Source: Nitrincola tapanii (lineage in GTDB: Bacteria; Pseudomonadota; Gammaproteobacteria; Pseudomonadales; Balneatricaceae). From it: DNA of 64,000 nucleotides. This document shows positions 8,328 to 17,456 of this stretch, piece by piece. A model generated the notes under the pieces. The model did not search any database and had not been told where the DNA came from. It saw only the letters and a program-made list of their open reading frames with translations. How positions within the stretch are numbered: position 1 is the stretch's first letter; each line of letters starts with the position of its first letter. Position numbers and translations under genes: made by a program. Location of the stretch: positions 1 to 64,000 of the forward strand of contig NZ_SMRS01000002.1 in the NCBI RefSeq assembly GCF_008368715.1, written 5' to 3'.

Positions 8328-9449
8328 ATGCGTAAAACCTTCTCGAAAGTGGCGATTGCCGCAACGCTCATGGGTGCCGTTTTTTCTCAGTCTGCCCTCG
8401 CTCAGCAGCTGCGTTTAGCATCAGGTTTGCCACCGATGCAACCGGCGAATAATCCGCTCTACACTGAATTTCAAAAAATGCTTCCTGAAGTATCTAATGG
8501 CCAGTTACGTGGCCAATTAGTCGGTATGGAAGTGGTGAATCTGGCGAATATGCGTACAGCAATTAACAGCGGTTTGGTTCAGGTGGGTTTGTTTCTTCCA
8601 GCCTATTTTCCAGCCGATCTGCCGAACTTTAACCTGATCGGGGATCTCTCCTTGATGGGGGGCTCGCCTCATGCCACCGCTGCTGCGGTCACAGAATATA
8701 TAGCCACCTGTGCCGATTGTCAGGTGGAAATGAAAGCCTTGGGTGTGATCTATACCGGCTCCCATGCCAACCCTTATAACCTGTTAACAACTAAGCCGGT
8801 GAATAGCGAAGGTGATCTACGCGGTATGCGTATTCGTGTCGCGACCCCACAGCATGCACGTTGGGTGGAGGCGATGGGTGGAACGCCTGTAAGTATGCCG
8901 ACCGGTGAAGCGTTTGAGGCGCTATCTCAGGGTATTATCGAAGGCACCGTTACTTCTTTATCGGATCTGGTGTCCTTTAACCTGCAAGATGTCATCAAGC
9001 ATGCAACGATGATCCCCATGGGAACCTTTCATTCGTTAATTGACCATGCTGTGCGTCGCGACTCTTGGGCTTCTCTCTCTGAAGAAAATCGTGCCGCCTT
9101 GATCAAAGCCTCCTCGACTACCAGCATGTTGACTGTAAGCCGTTGGTTGGAAATGGTCGAGCAATCCAAAGAGGTGGCAGCCAAGAAAAACATCACCCTG
9201 ATCGATCCCGCTGAGTCGATGTTGTCGGCGACGTCACAATTTGTGGCGGAGGATGTGGCGACTGCGGTCAGCATGGCAGAAGGGCGTTTTGGTGTTGCCG
9301 ATGCCAAAGCTAAAATCGAACGTTTCCAAGCTTTAGTGGCTAAATGGGAGGAGATTGCCGCTTCTGTCGAGCATGATCCCAAGGCCATGCAAGAAGCCTT
9401 GCAACGTGAGGTTTGGGATCAGCAGGATCTGTCTCAGTACGGTCTATAA
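8328..9449 (+). CDS. dctP: TRAP transporter substrate-binding protein, DctP family (system 2)
   Basis: 373 aa with a signal peptide cleaved near SALA-QQ (about residue 25). Family landmarks include LRLASGLPP, EVVNLANMRTAINSGLVQVGLF, the binding-arginine segment LRGMRIRVATP near residue 165 and the EALSQGIIEGTVTS helix after it. Two cysteines, C128 and C131, in ATCADCQ are unusual in this family and could form a disulfide. The gene has an MhpR-type operator upstream and is followed by dctQ, dctM and mhpC. The inferred substrate is therefore a hydroxyphenylpropionate or similar aromatic acid, replacing the MhpT permease of E. coli. Confidence 0.9.
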   Translation: MRKTFSKVAIAATLMGAVFSQSALAQQLRLASGLPPMQPANNPLYTEFQKMLPEVSNGQLRGQLVGMEVVNLANMRTAINSGLVQVGLFLPAYFPADLPNFNLIGDLSLMGGSPHATAAAVTEYIATCADCQVEMKALGVIYTGSHANPYNLLTTKPVNSEGDLRGMRIRVATPQHARWVEAMGGTPVSMPTGEAFEALSQGIIEGTVTSLSDLVSFNLQDVIKHATMIPMGTFHSLIDHAVRRDSWASLSEENRAALIKASSTTSMLTVSRWLEMVEQSKEVAAKKNITLIDPAESMLSATSQFVAEDVATAVSMAEGRFGVADAKAKIERFQALVAKWEEIAASVEHDPKAMQEALQREVWDQQDLSQYGL

Positions 9450-9465
9450 TTTATATAGACAGTGA

Positions 9466-9505
9466 TGCCGGTAAGCACTAGGAAGAGTGTTTAACCGGCA
9501 TTTTT
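9466..9505 (+). terminator. Attenuating terminator between dctP and dctQ (system 2)
   Basis: TGCCGGT (9466-9472) pairs with ACCGGCA (9494-9500). The stem continues inward with AAGCAC against GTGTTT apart from one bulge and is followed by TTTTT (9501-9505). It starts 17 nt after the dctP stop and ends 20 nt before the chosen dctQ ATG, at the same operon position as the palindrome at 2651 in system 1. Confidence 0.8.
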
Positions 9506-9525
9506 ATTTCTTCAGGTCATCCAAA

Positions 9526-10017
9526 ATGTCATTTTTAGCAAAGCTGGTTGAAAAAGTAACCCTGGCCTTAATGCTGGTGGGTGTGCTGGCCGTGGTGGCG
9601 ATGATGCTGCATATCACCCTGGATGTGATGTTGCGGACCACTCTAAATTACTCTGTGCCAGCGACGGAACGTATTGTGACACGCTATTACATGGTGGCAC
9701 TGGCGCTCTTACCTTTGGGTTGGGTGGAGTGGTCAAAAAATATGATTACGGTTGAGGCTTTCACTCAGCTCTACGGTAAATATGGTTTCCTCATCCTGAG
9801 TCTTCTGACCTCCTTACTCTCTGCCGTGATCTATTATCTGCTGGGCGTGGCAACCTGGGGGCAGGCGATAGAGCAGTTCAATCTTGGTTCTTACATCATG
9901 TCGCTGAATTTGGTGATCCCTATTTGGCCCGCCTACTTTTTTGTTCCCGTCGCTTTGTTTGTCGCCATGTTTGTGTGTTTAGCACGCATTCCTTTAATGC
10001 TGACGAACCGTTATTAA
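9526..10017 (+). CDS. dctQ: TRAP transporter small membrane subunit, DctQ family (system 2)
   Basis: 163 aa from the ATG at 9526. An upstream in-frame GTG at 9487 lies inside the terminator hairpin and would add an implausible N-terminus, so it is rejected. Four hydrophobic segments are present (about residues 14-36, 52-70, 88-110 and 125-155), with the conserved HITLDVMLR segment after helix 1. It sits between dctP and dctM, 25 nt before dctM. Confidence 0.87.
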   Translation: MSFLAKLVEKVTLALMLVGVLAVVAMMLHITLDVMLRTTLNYSVPATERIVTRYYMVALALLPLGWVEWSKNMITVEAFTQLYGKYGFLILSLLTSLLSAVIYYLLGVATWGQAIEQFNLGSYIMSLNLVIPIWPAYFFVPVALFVAMFVCLARIPLMLTNRY

Positions 10018-10042
10018 TTCTTTTGCTTAAAGAGGTTGGCAA

Positions 10043-11335
10043 ATGAGTATAGAAACAGGGGTGTATGGGCTGATTGTTCTGCTCATACTCTTGGCGCTGC
10101 GCGTGCCAGTTGCCATTTCACTGATTAGTGTGTCTTTGGTCGGGCTGACTTCCATGCTGGGTTGGGATACCGCGATTCATATGTTGGCATCGCGCCCTTA
10201 TGATTTTCTGGCCCGCTGGACGTTAAGTGCGATCCCGATGTTCCTGTTGATGGGGTTTGTGGCCTATCACTCAGGCCTGACAGCAGGGCTCTTTAATGCC
10301 GCGAAGGTGGTGTTTCGCTGGTTACCGGGTGGCCTCGCGATTTCCAGTATTTTTGCCAGTTCGGGTTTTGCGGCCGTCTCTGGCTCGAGTGTGGCCTGTG
10401 CCGCTTCAATGGGGCGCATTGCGATCCCGGAAATGGTCAAGGCGGGTTATAAGCCGAGTTTTGCCTGTGGAACCATTGCGGCAGGCGGCACCATTGGCGC
10501 GTTGATCCCCCCGAGTATCTTGATGATCGTGTATGGTGTGTTCGCGCAAGTATCCATCACTGAGGTTTTCTTGGGCGGTATCACCATCGGCCTGTTGACC
10601 GCCTTGGGTTACAGTTTGACGATTCTGGTGGTGAGTGGATTGCGTCCAGATATCGTGCCACGGCGTTCGGAAGGTGCCTATGACTACTCCATGGCGCAAG
10701 CGGTGAAAGAGATTTGGCCGGTCATTGCCCTGGGTGTCATTATTTTTGGCGGGATGTTTTCCGGCGTGTTTACGGCTACGGAAGCCGGAGCGGTAGGCGC
10801 GCTGGGTGCGTTGTTGATTGCTTTGATTATCGGCAAATTGAACTTCCAGGTTTTGAAAGATTCGATGGTCGATACCCTGACCACAACCTCTTCCTTGTTG
10901 ATTATTGGTGTTGGGGCGAGCATGTTCACGGTCTTCCTGAGCATGAGTGGCCTCTCAGGTTATATCCTCAATACCATGACCGGTTGGGATCCAAGTTATC
11001 TGCAACTGATGCTAATGATGGTACTGATTTATCTATTCCTGGGTTTGTTTATGGAGCCCTTTGGAGCCATGTTAGTCACCTTGCCAATTTTCTTGCCGAT
11101 TCTACAGGGTATGGATATTAGCTTGATCTGGTTCGGTGTGTTTCTGGTGAAGTTGCTGGAAATTGGCATGGTGACACCTCCGGTTGGCATGAATATTTTT
11201 GTGATTAAGGGCGTAGCTTCACAATATGCTTCCTTGGTGGATATTTTTAAGGGCGTATCCGTTTTCTTAATTGCCGACCTATTCATCGTCGCATTTATGA
11301 TTTTTGTGCCGGGCGCTGTGTTCTTCTTTATGTGA
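10043..11335 (+). CDS. dctM: TRAP transporter large permease, DctM family (system 2)
   Basis: 430 aa, about 12 hydrophobic segments. Family motifs are IPMFLLMGF near residue 68, a serine/alanine-rich VSGSSVACAASMGRIA segment near 115, IAAGGTIGALIPPSI near 147, TATEAGAVGALG near 243 and TPPVGMNIFVIKG near 378. AGAGG upstream of the ATG is a usable ribosome site. mhpC follows 91 nt later with no terminator seen between, so the permease and hydrolase are probably cotranscribed. Confidence 0.92.
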   Translation: MSIETGVYGLIVLLILLALRVPVAISLISVSLVGLTSMLGWDTAIHMLASRPYDFLARWTLSAIPMFLLMGFVAYHSGLTAGLFNAAKVVFRWLPGGLAISSIFASSGFAAVSGSSVACAASMGRIAIPEMVKAGYKPSFACGTIAAGGTIGALIPPSILMIVYGVFAQVSITEVFLGGITIGLLTALGYSLTILVVSGLRPDIVPRRSEGAYDYSMAQAVKEIWPVIALGVIIFGGMFSGVFTATEAGAVGALGALLIALIIGKLNFQVLKDSMVDTLTTTSSLLIIGVGASMFTVFLSMSGLSGYILNTMTGWDPSYLQLMLMMVLIYLFLGLFMEPFGAMLVTLPIFLPILQGMDISLIWFGVFLVKLLEIGMVTPPVGMNIFVIKGVASQYASLVDIFKGVSVFLIADLFIVAFMIFVPGAVFFFM

Positions 11336-11426
11336 GCACGAATGATAGGAGGGGGAAGTCTCCTTATATTTTCTAACGCTTGAAAGAGAGGCATCTTTCA
11401 GCTTCAGCTTGATAATGGAAAAAAGT

Positions 11427-12293
11427 ATGACAAACACATCTGCATTTGATGAAGTGAGTAGTAGTCGTTTTGCCCAAATACAAGAAGGTGATCTGGCGTT
11501 AAAGATACACTATAACGAAGTCGGAACGGGCGACCGAGTGGTGGTTACCCTGCATGGTTCGGGCCCGGGTGCGACCAGCTGGGCCAACTTCAGTAAAAAT
11601 ATTGAGCCGCTGGTGAAGGCCGGCTATCGCGTGATTCTCATGGACAGCCCAGGCTGGGGCAAGAGTGATCCGATCGTCTGTGATGGCTCGCGCTCCCACC
11701 TTAATGCTCGTGCACTCAAGGGCCTACTGGATGCTTTGCAGATCGAAAAAGCGAGTTTGATTGGGAATTCGATGGGCGGGCATTCGGCCACCGCTTTTAC
11801 TTTGATGTACCCAGAGCGGGTAGAAAAATTGATTTTGATGGGCGGTGGGACGGGCGGCGCAAGTCCTTATACTCCGATGCCGACTGAAGGAATCAAGCGT
11901 TTGCAGCAGCTCTATCGCGAACCCACCATCGAAAACTTAAAAGCTATGATGGATATTTTTGTTTTCGATACCTCGGATCTGACGGAAGATCTCTTTCAGA
12001 TGCGTTTAAATAACATGTTGGCACGTCAGGACCATCTGCAGAACTTTGTGAAAAGCTTGCAGTTGAATCCAAAGCAGTTCCCAGATTTTGGCCCGGAATT
12101 AACCAAAATCCAGCAGCCAACGCTTATCCTCTGGGGGCGTAATGATCGTTTTGTGCCGATGGATACGGGCTTAAAACTTCTTGCGCATATTCCAAATTCG
12201 GAGCTGCACCTGTTTAACCAGTGTGGTCATTGGGTTCAATGGGAGCACGCTTCCCGTTTTAATCATCTGGTTTTGGAATTCTTGGCTAACTAG
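11427..12293 (+). CDS. mhpC: 2-hydroxy-6-oxonona-2,4-dienedioate hydrolase
   Basis: 288 aa from the ATG at 11427, chosen because GGAAAA precedes it and because the protein then matches the length of E. coli MhpC; in-frame TTG 11409 and ATG 11415 are alternatives. It is an alpha/beta hydrolase with nucleophile S115 in GNSMGG, D240 in WGRND and H268 in CGHW. The HGSGPGA oxyanion loop is characteristic of C-C bond hydrolases. It cleaves the meta ring-fission product of 2,3-dihydroxyphenylpropionate to succinate and 2-hydroxypentadienoate. It stands apart from mhpABDFE, downstream of TRAP system 2. Confidence 0.93.
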   Translation: MTNTSAFDEVSSSRFAQIQEGDLALKIHYNEVGTGDRVVVTLHGSGPGATSWANFSKNIEPLVKAGYRVILMDSPGWGKSDPIVCDGSRSHLNARALKGLLDALQIEKASLIGNSMGGHSATAFTLMYPERVEKLILMGGGTGGASPYTPMPTEGIKRLQQLYREPTIENLKAMMDIFVFDTSDLTEDLFQMRLNNMLARQDHLQNFVKSLQLNPKQFPDFGPELTKIQQPTLILWGRNDRFVPMDTGLKLLAHIPNSELHLFNQCGHWVQWEHASRFNHLVLEFLAN

Positions 12294-12312
12294 CCGAGTT
12301 AAGGTTTCTGAT

Positions 12313-12347
12313 CAGGCATTTAATAGAGTTAAATGCCTGGTTTCTTT
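12313..12347 (+). terminator. Terminator behind mhpC
   Basis: CAGGCATTTAA (12313-12323) and TTAAATGCCTG (12329-12339) form an 11-bp stem with a 5-nt loop, followed by GTTTCTTT. It closes the TRAP2-mhpC operon 19 nt after the stop. Confidence 0.88.
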
Positions 12348-12513
12348 AAAATCCTCAGTTGTTTTTTTGATTTATCTCGCCTTTATTTTGGACTGTTCGC
12401 CTGGTGCACGCAGCCCGGTTTTTTTCTTGTTGCGCTTCTGACCTTTTTTAATAATACTCCGGTCATTTTTGACACACTGATTGATTAAAATAATTCAAAT
12501 AAGGATTCCATCC

Positions 12514-13566
12514 ATGTTTAAAAAATCCTGTCTGGCGCTGGCCTTAGCCACCACGCTGCCTACTGTCAGCTATGCCGATGCCACACTCTATGGTTCTTTC
12601 CGCTTGGGGATGTTCAAAACCGACAATAAATCCGCCGTGTTAGATGATTACGCCAGCCGCATAGGGGTGCGCGGCAGCGTTGATCTGGGGTTGGAGAATA
12701 CTCAAGGAATCTTTCACTGGGAGCAAGGCTTGAGTTTGAATACCGGCGCGCTCTTAAGTGGCGGGCGTTATGCATCGGTCGGCGCGAAGGGGGATTGGGG
12801 CACCTTGCTTGGGGGTAAGATCGATCATCCGACTTACGCCTATGTCGGCAGCGCCAATGAGTTCGCCATGTCCGCTTTACCAACAGGCTTGGATGTGGGT
12901 TATGTGGCGAATGGGAGTAAGCCGCAAAAAGGGTTTCGTGCCGATCGCCGGATCGGAAACTCTCTTGCCTATGTGACACCGAACCTTCAGGGTTTTGAGG
13001 CGATGGTAGCGGGCGTGTTTGGGGGTGAAAACCCCGCGAGCAGCGTGTTGTTGGGCAACTCAGCGCAAAAAGATAAAACCTTAGATGGTTATAACCTAGG
13101 GGTGAAATATACCTGGCAAGATCTCACCCTGGCGACGGCCTATGGTGCGGTGAAATCGAAAAAAGATGCTGCAGGCGTGTATCAGGTCGATGCGAACCTC
13201 TGGGGGATGGCGGCACGTTATAAGTGGGAGAATTTCCGCTTTGCGGCGAAATATGAGCAATCAAAAGATAAGATCTCAGGGTTAAACGATAAGGGGATCG
13301 GTCTGAACGCAGGTTATGAGCTGAACGGTTTCGGAGGTTCGATCGGTTATACCACCACTAAACAGGAAACCAAGGATCGCGAAAAAGCATTGGCTGTTGA
13401 GCTGCACCGTCGCATGGGTAAGGGTGTGATCGCTCTGGGGTATGTGGACTATAACTCAGCAGCGGTGGACCCTGCGAATAGCTATGATGGAACCACGGAG
13501 CGTGCATTAACGCCTATGTTTGGGGGGAATGATACGGCCTATCTGACCTACCGTTTGCAGTTCTAA
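12514..13566 (+). CDS. Outer-membrane general porin, copy 2
   Basis: 350 aa from the ATG at 12514, which has AAGGA at 12501-12505; an upstream in-frame TTG at 12481 would spoil the signal peptide. The signal peptide ends at VSYA and the mature protein starts DATLYGSFRLGMF, as in copy 1. The two porins share long identical stretches throughout, including NSAQKDKTLDGYNLG and the terminal YLTYRLQF. Differences concentrate in probable loops, for example around residues 135-145 and near the C-terminus. This points to duplication followed by loop diversification. Its own upstream region holds only a single GGTGCAC half-site (12403-12409). Confidence 0.9.
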   Translation: MFKKSCLALALATTLPTVSYADATLYGSFRLGMFKTDNKSAVLDDYASRIGVRGSVDLGLENTQGIFHWEQGLSLNTGALLSGGRYASVGAKGDWGTLLGGKIDHPTYAYVGSANEFAMSALPTGLDVGYVANGSKPQKGFRADRRIGNSLAYVTPNLQGFEAMVAGVFGGENPASSVLLGNSAQKDKTLDGYNLGVKYTWQDLTLATAYGAVKSKKDAAGVYQVDANLWGMAARYKWENFRFAAKYEQSKDKISGLNDKGIGLNAGYELNGFGGSIGYTTTKQETKDREKALAVELHRRMGKGVIALGYVDYNSAAVDPANSYDGTTERALTPMFGGNDTAYLTYRLQF

Positions 13567-13627
13567 ACATGTCTCTAGGCTTTGGCTCCCTATCTTCAAC
13601 CCGGTTTAGATAGAGAGCGATGATGCC

Positions 13628-13669
13628 TCTGCAAGCGCCGCTGTTTTCCCTTCCAGTGGTGCTTGCAGA
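13628..13669. terminator. Long hairpin between convergent porin 2 and mhpR
   Basis: Arms 13628-13643 and 13654-13669 pair over 16 positions with two G-U pairs; the outer nine are TCTGCAAGC/GCTTGCAGA. The loop is 10 nt. No strong T tract follows on either strand, so it may be a factor-assisted terminator for the porin transcript. Confidence 0.55.
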
Positions 13670-13699
13670 CTTCCTTGCAGGCGTAGCTTATTTGTTGGC

Positions 13700-14518
13700 T
13701 TAAGTGTTCGTTGTCGTAAAGTGACTCTCGATTTTTTCAACCGTTTCGCGCATTTTGGCCAGATGCTTACGTGCGGCTTCCTCCGGTAGCATGGCTTTGG
13801 CGATGTAAACCAAATTCAGTACCCCGACCACCTTCTCTTCACGAAAGATGGGCAGGGCAATCGCGGCAATTTTTTGCTCTTCATCCCATTCTGAATAGTT
13901 GCTGCCATAACCGCGTTGGCGGGTTTGCAGGAGGATGCGTGCGACATACTCAGGATCACGTGCCAACTCTCCTTGACGATCTTGACGACTGGCCAGAAGC
14001 TCTAAAAGTGCTTGGCGCTCGGCTTCTGGACAGAAGGCTAAATACGCCCGTCCGGCAGCGGTGAACAGAATTGGCAAGCGGCGGCCCACCATGGAACGAT
14101 GAAAGGATAGGCGACTAAAACGATGCGTGGTTTCGCGCACCACCATGGCATCGACATCCAGCGTGCAAAGATCGGTGGGCCAAACAACTTCTGGCAGCAG
14201 GTCGGCTAGGAGTGGAGCGGCGAGGGCTGAGATCCACTGTTCATCACGGAAACCTTCACTCAGCTCACGCACTTTGAGGGTCAGTTGGTAACGATCATCG
14301 GATCGACTGCGACGCACATAACCCTCATCCTGCAGGGTTTCCAGTAAGCGCCTGACGGTGGTGCGGTGCAAGCCAGTCAAGCGCGCGAGTTCCGAGCTGC
14401 TACAACCACCGTCTTGGCGATTCAGGGTATTTAACAGCAAGAGTCCACGCGTCAAACCTCGAACCGTTTTGTATTCGGTGTCTTTGCTCGTTTCCGTTTC
14501 AGGGGATGGCCGATGCAT
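13700..14518 (-). CDS. mhpR: IclR family transcriptional activator of the mhp genes
   Basis: 272 aa. The N-terminal winged helix-turn-helix runs from about residue 19 to 80 (YKTVRGLTRGLLLLN, then LTGLHRTTVRRLLETLQDEGYVRR). The C-terminal IclR effector domain contains FRDEQWISALAAPLL, DVDAMVVRETTHRFS and FHRSMVGRRLP, all nearly identical to E. coli MhpR as I recall it. That protein activates the mhp operon in response to 3-(3-hydroxyphenyl)propionate. The gene is divergent from mhpA with an MhpR-type palindrome 38 nt upstream of its own ATG, so autoregulation is also possible. Confidence 0.93.
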   Translation of the reverse strand: MHRPSPETETSKDTEYKTVRGLTRGLLLLNTLNRQDGGCSSSELARLTGLHRTTVRRLLETLQDEGYVRRSRSDDRYQLTLKVRELSEGFRDEQWISALAAPLLADLLPEVVWPTDLCTLDVDAMVVRETTHRFSRLSFHRSMVGRRLPILFTAAGRAYLAFCPEAERQALLELLASRQDRQGELARDPEYVARILLQTRQRGYGSNYSEWDEEQKIAAIALPIFREEKVVGVLNLVYIAKAMLPEEAARKHLAKMRETVEKIESHFTTTNT

Positions 14519-14556
14519 CGTCTTTGATCTCTTCGCAGTCAGTCAAAATCAGACTG

Positions 14557-14571
14557 GTGCACTTAGTGCAC
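14557..14571. promoter_or_regulatory. MhpR operator in the mhpR-mhpA intergenic region
   Basis: GTGCACTTAGTGCAC, with flanking bases reading GGTGCACTTAGTGCACA (14556-14572). This differs only in the centre from the E. coli MhpR operator as I recall it. It is followed at once by ACAAGTGTT, sharing the CACAAGTGT word with two other promoter regions. The 307-bp gap contains this site and the promoter at 14589; the remainder to 14825 is AT-rich with nothing else recognised. Confidence 0.85.
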
Positions 14572-14588
14572 ACAAGTGTTCTTTTTGG

Positions 14589-14618
14589 TTGCTGATATTT
14601 TGCATAGCTTTCTATAAT
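14589..14618 (+). promoter_or_regulatory. Candidate mhpA promoter
   Basis: TTGCTG (14589-14594), an 18-bp spacer and a perfect TATAAT (14613-14618). Transcription would start near 14625, placing the MhpR operator centre at about -61, close to the -58 I recall for E. coli. The implied leader is about 200 nt. Confidence 0.7.
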
Positions 14619-14825
14619 CAAGCAATAAAATCGCCAGATAAAAAGTGTGCAGGGTTGAATAAAATTCAGAGATCAAAGCTCTTTATTCAACATTTATTTT
14701 GAATCCATAAAATTCAATTTACTTTTTACTGGGCGCGGATTCTATTTTCCAGCCTGATGAAAAGCGTTCTCGCCGACTATTTCTTCAGTTGTGTTTAAAC
14801 ATAATAAATCGACGGTAGTAAAAAC

Positions 14826-16505
14826 ATGAGTGCAACGATGTCACAAACTTTATCTGCAAAACCTGACTATACAGCGGATGTCGTGGTATTGGGTGCCGGC
14901 CCAGTCGGCTTGACCATTGCGAATTATTTAGGCCAGGTGGGCGTGAGTGTTTTGGTGATTGAGAAACTGGATCAGTTGATTGATTACCCACGCGCCATCG
15001 GTATTGACGATGAAGCGTTAAGAACCCTGCAATCGATCGGTTTGATCGATAAAGTTTTACCCCATACCACACCCTATCATTGGATGCGTTTTCTGACCCC
15101 CAAGGGCCGCTGTTTTGCATCCATTGAGCCGAAAACAGACGAGTTTGGTTGGTCGCGTCGTAATGCATTTATTCAACCACAAGTTGACCGTGTGTTATTT
15201 GAGGGCTTAAAGCGCTTTGATCAGGTCGATGCCCTCTTTTCGCGTGATCTCCATCAGTTTGATCAGGATGCTGAGGGCGTCAATCTGCAGATGCGTACGC
15301 TGGATGGTAAAGAGGAGCGTGTGCGTTGCCAGTATTTGATTGCTGCGGATGGGGGCAACAGTTTTGTCCGCCGCACCTTAGGCATCGCATTTGATGGTAA
15401 AACGGCACCTAATCAGTGGATCGTAGTCGACATTAAAAATGATCCCTTAGGCACACCGAACATCTATATGTGTTGTGATCCGGTGCGCCCTTATGTCTCC
15501 GCGGCTTTGCCTCATGCGATTCGTCGTTTTGAGTTTATGGTTATGCCAGGGGAAACCGAAGAGACCCTGTCACAGCCTGAAAATATGCGCAAGCTTCTGG
15601 CCAAGGTACTGCCTAATCCCGATAAGGTCGAGCTGATTCGTCAGCGTGTCTATACCCATAATGCGCGTTTGGCGGCGGAGTTCCGTCGCGGTCGTATCGT
15701 TTTGGCGGGTGATGCCGCGCATATTATGCCGGTCTGGCAGGGCCAGGGTTATAACAGTGGTATGCGTGATGCCAGCAACCTGGCTTGGAAAGTCGGCATG
15801 GTGGTAAAAGGCTTGGCGGCTGACTCTTTGTTGGATACTTACCAACAGGAGCGTCGTGATCATGCGCGTGCCATGATCGATCTTTCGGTGACCGCAGGCC
15901 ATGTTTTGGCTCCGCCTAAGCGTTGGATGGGCACATTGCGAGATGGTATCTCTTGGTTGCTGAATTATCTGCCCCCGATCAAACGCTATTTCTTGGAAAT
16001 GCGCTTCAAACCTATGCCCCAGTATGAGCAGGGGGTTCTCGTGAAACCTGAAATGAAGGTAGAGAAGAACCCGGTGGGGCGTTTGTTTATTCAACCTAAG
16101 GTACGTACTGAAGCGGGTGAGGTGTGCTTACTTGATGATGTCATCGGTTCCAACTTTGCCATTATCGCTTGGGGAACCCAACCGACTTGGGGCATGAGTG
16201 CGGAACAAGTCGCTTTTTGGAAGCGTTTGGGGACACGTTTTATCCAGGTCGTCCCCTCGGTGCAGATGGCTGTAAGTGTAGAGCTTCCTGAAGATGTGAT
16301 TCGCGTGGGCGATGAACAGGGGCGTTTGAAAGAGTGGTTTGGCAGCTACCCTGCCTCCGTTGCGGTGATTCGTCCTGACCGTTTTGTGGCCGCGATTACT
16401 CTGCCACAAACTTTGGAATCCACCTGCACACGCTTGTCTCAGGTTTTGGCGGCCAAGCCTGCGCCCATACGCTCTACAGGCGAAGCCGTTGTTCAGGGAG
16501 TTTAA
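14826..16505 (+). CDS. mhpA: 3-(3-hydroxyphenyl)propionate hydroxylase (FAD monooxygenase)
   Basis: 559 aa. The N-terminal Rossmann motif [12 protein letters not shown] has its glycines at about 23-28. The DG motif is [14 protein letters not shown] near 180, and the FAD ribityl motif is [18 protein letters not shown] near 295. These define class A flavin monooxygenases; length and context match MhpA. It hydroxylates 3-(3-hydroxyphenyl)propionate to the 2,3-dihydroxy compound with NADH and O2. The ATG at 14826 has only a weak ribosome site; a second ATG lies at 14838. mhpB begins 3 nt after the stop. Confidence 0.93.
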   Translation: MSATMSQTLSAKPDYTADVVVLGAGPVGLTIANYLGQVGVSVLVIEKLDQLIDYPRAIGIDDEALRTLQSIGLIDKVLPHTTPYHWMRFLTPKGRCFASIEPKTDEFGWSRRNAFIQPQVDRVLFEGLKRFDQVDALFSRDLHQFDQDAEGVNLQMRTLDGKEERVRCQYLIAADGGNSFVRRTLGIAFDGKTAPNQWIVVDIKNDPLGTPNIYMCCDPVRPYVSAALPHAIRRFEFMVMPGETEETLSQPENMRKLLAKVLPNPDKVELIRQRVYTHNARLAAEFRRGRIVLAGDAAHIMPVWQGQGYNSGMRDASNLAWKVGMVVKGLAADSLLDTYQQERRDHARAMIDLSVTAGHVLAPPKRWMGTLRDGISWLLNYLPPIKRYFLEMRFKPMPQYEQGVLVKPEMKVEKNPVGRLFIQPKVRTEAGEVCLLDDVIGSNFAIIAWGTQPTWGMSAEQVAFWKRLGTRFIQVVPSVQMAVSVELPEDVIRVGDEQGRLKEWFGSYPASVAVIRPDRFVAAITLPQTLESTCTRLSQVLAAKPAPIRSTGEAVVQGV

Positions 16506-16508
16506 GCC

Positions 16509-17456
16509 ATGACCACGATGTTGCACTGCATGTCCCACTCACCCTTAGTCGGGCATGTAGACCCTGAGCCTGCGGTTTTGGCTGAGGTGGAACAGATGAT
16601 CGCTGCCGCACGCGCAGCGGTCGCAGAATTTGATCCCGATTTGGTGGTGTTGTTTGCACCGGATCATTACAACGGTTTCTTTTATGATCTGATGCCCTCT
16701 TTTTGCATCGGCACCGAAGCTTATGCTATAGGGGATTTCGGCACTATGGCGGGAGATCTGCAGGTACCGCAGGCGCTGGCCGAGGCGCTGGCCGCTGCTG
16801 TTCTGGAGGATGGCGTGGATGCTGCGGTGTCTTATCGGATGCAGTTGGATCACGGTTTTGCACAACCCTTGGAGGAGTTGTTTGGGGGGCTGGATACCAA
16901 GCCTGTCATTCCTATTTTTATCAATTCGGTAGCGACACCCTTGCCCAGTTTCCAACGTGCACGCTTATTGGGTGAAGCAGTGGGACGCTTTTTAAAAGGA
17001 TTAAATCAAAAGGTTTTGATCCTGGGATCGGGGGGGTTGTCACACCAACCGCCTGTGCCTGAATTGGCGACAGCCAATGAACATCTGCAGGATCGCCTGA
17101 AGGGATCAGGGCGCCATCTACCCGCAGAAGAGCGTGAGGCGCGGACCCAGCGTGTGATTCAAGCCGCACGGCGTTTTGTTGAGGATCAAACCAGCTTGCA
17201 CCCTTTGCATCCGCAATGGGATGAGTTTTTCATGACACAGCTGGCTGAAAATCGTCTGCAAGAGTTGGATGGAATGAAAAACGCTGAGTTGTCAGTGCTA
17301 GCAGGTAAGTCTACGCATGAAGTCAAGGCTTGGGTAAGTGCCTTTGCCGCCCTATCCGTGATGGGGGAGTTTAAGGTGACAGCGCGTTATTACCGCCCTA
17401 TTCCAGAATGGATAGCGGGTTTTGGTGCTTTAACGGCTTACACTGAGGAGGCGTAA
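16509..17456 (+). CDS. mhpB: 2,3-dihydroxyphenylpropionate 1,2-dioxygenase
   Basis: 315 aa, the length of E. coli MhpB. It is a class III extradiol dioxygenase that opens the ring next to the catechol hydroxyls using Fe(II). H115 in LDHGFAQPL and H179 in [10 protein letters not shown] are at the positions I recall for the catalytic histidines. The N-terminal HSPLVG and the [12 protein letters not shown] segment are also typical. The stop codon shares one base with the mhpD start (TAATG), indicating coupled translation. Confidence 0.95.
   Translation: MTTMLHCMSHSPLVGHVDPEPAVLAEVEQMIAAARAAVAEFDPDLVVLFAPDHYNGFFYDLMPSFCIGTEAYAIGDFGTMAGDLQVPQALAEALAAAVLEDGVDAAVSYRMQLDHGFAQPLEELFGGLDTKPVIPIFINSVATPLPSFQRARLLGEAVGRFLKGLNQKVLILGSGGLSHQPPVPELATANEHLQDRLKGSGRHLPAEEREARTQRVIQAARRFVEDQTSLHPLHPQWDEFFMTQLAENRLQELDGMKNAELSVLAGKSTHEVKAWVSAFAALSVMGEFKVTARYYRPIPEWIAGFGALTAYTEEA

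Noticed and set aside
9487-9525. GTG start for dctQ of TRAP system 2
   Set aside because: The codon lies within the right arm of the terminator hairpin. The ATG at 9526 gives the normal DctQ N-terminus.
12403-12409. MhpR half-site before porin 2
   Set aside because: GGTGCAC is present, but the second half-site is missing and there is no fitting -35 25 bp away.
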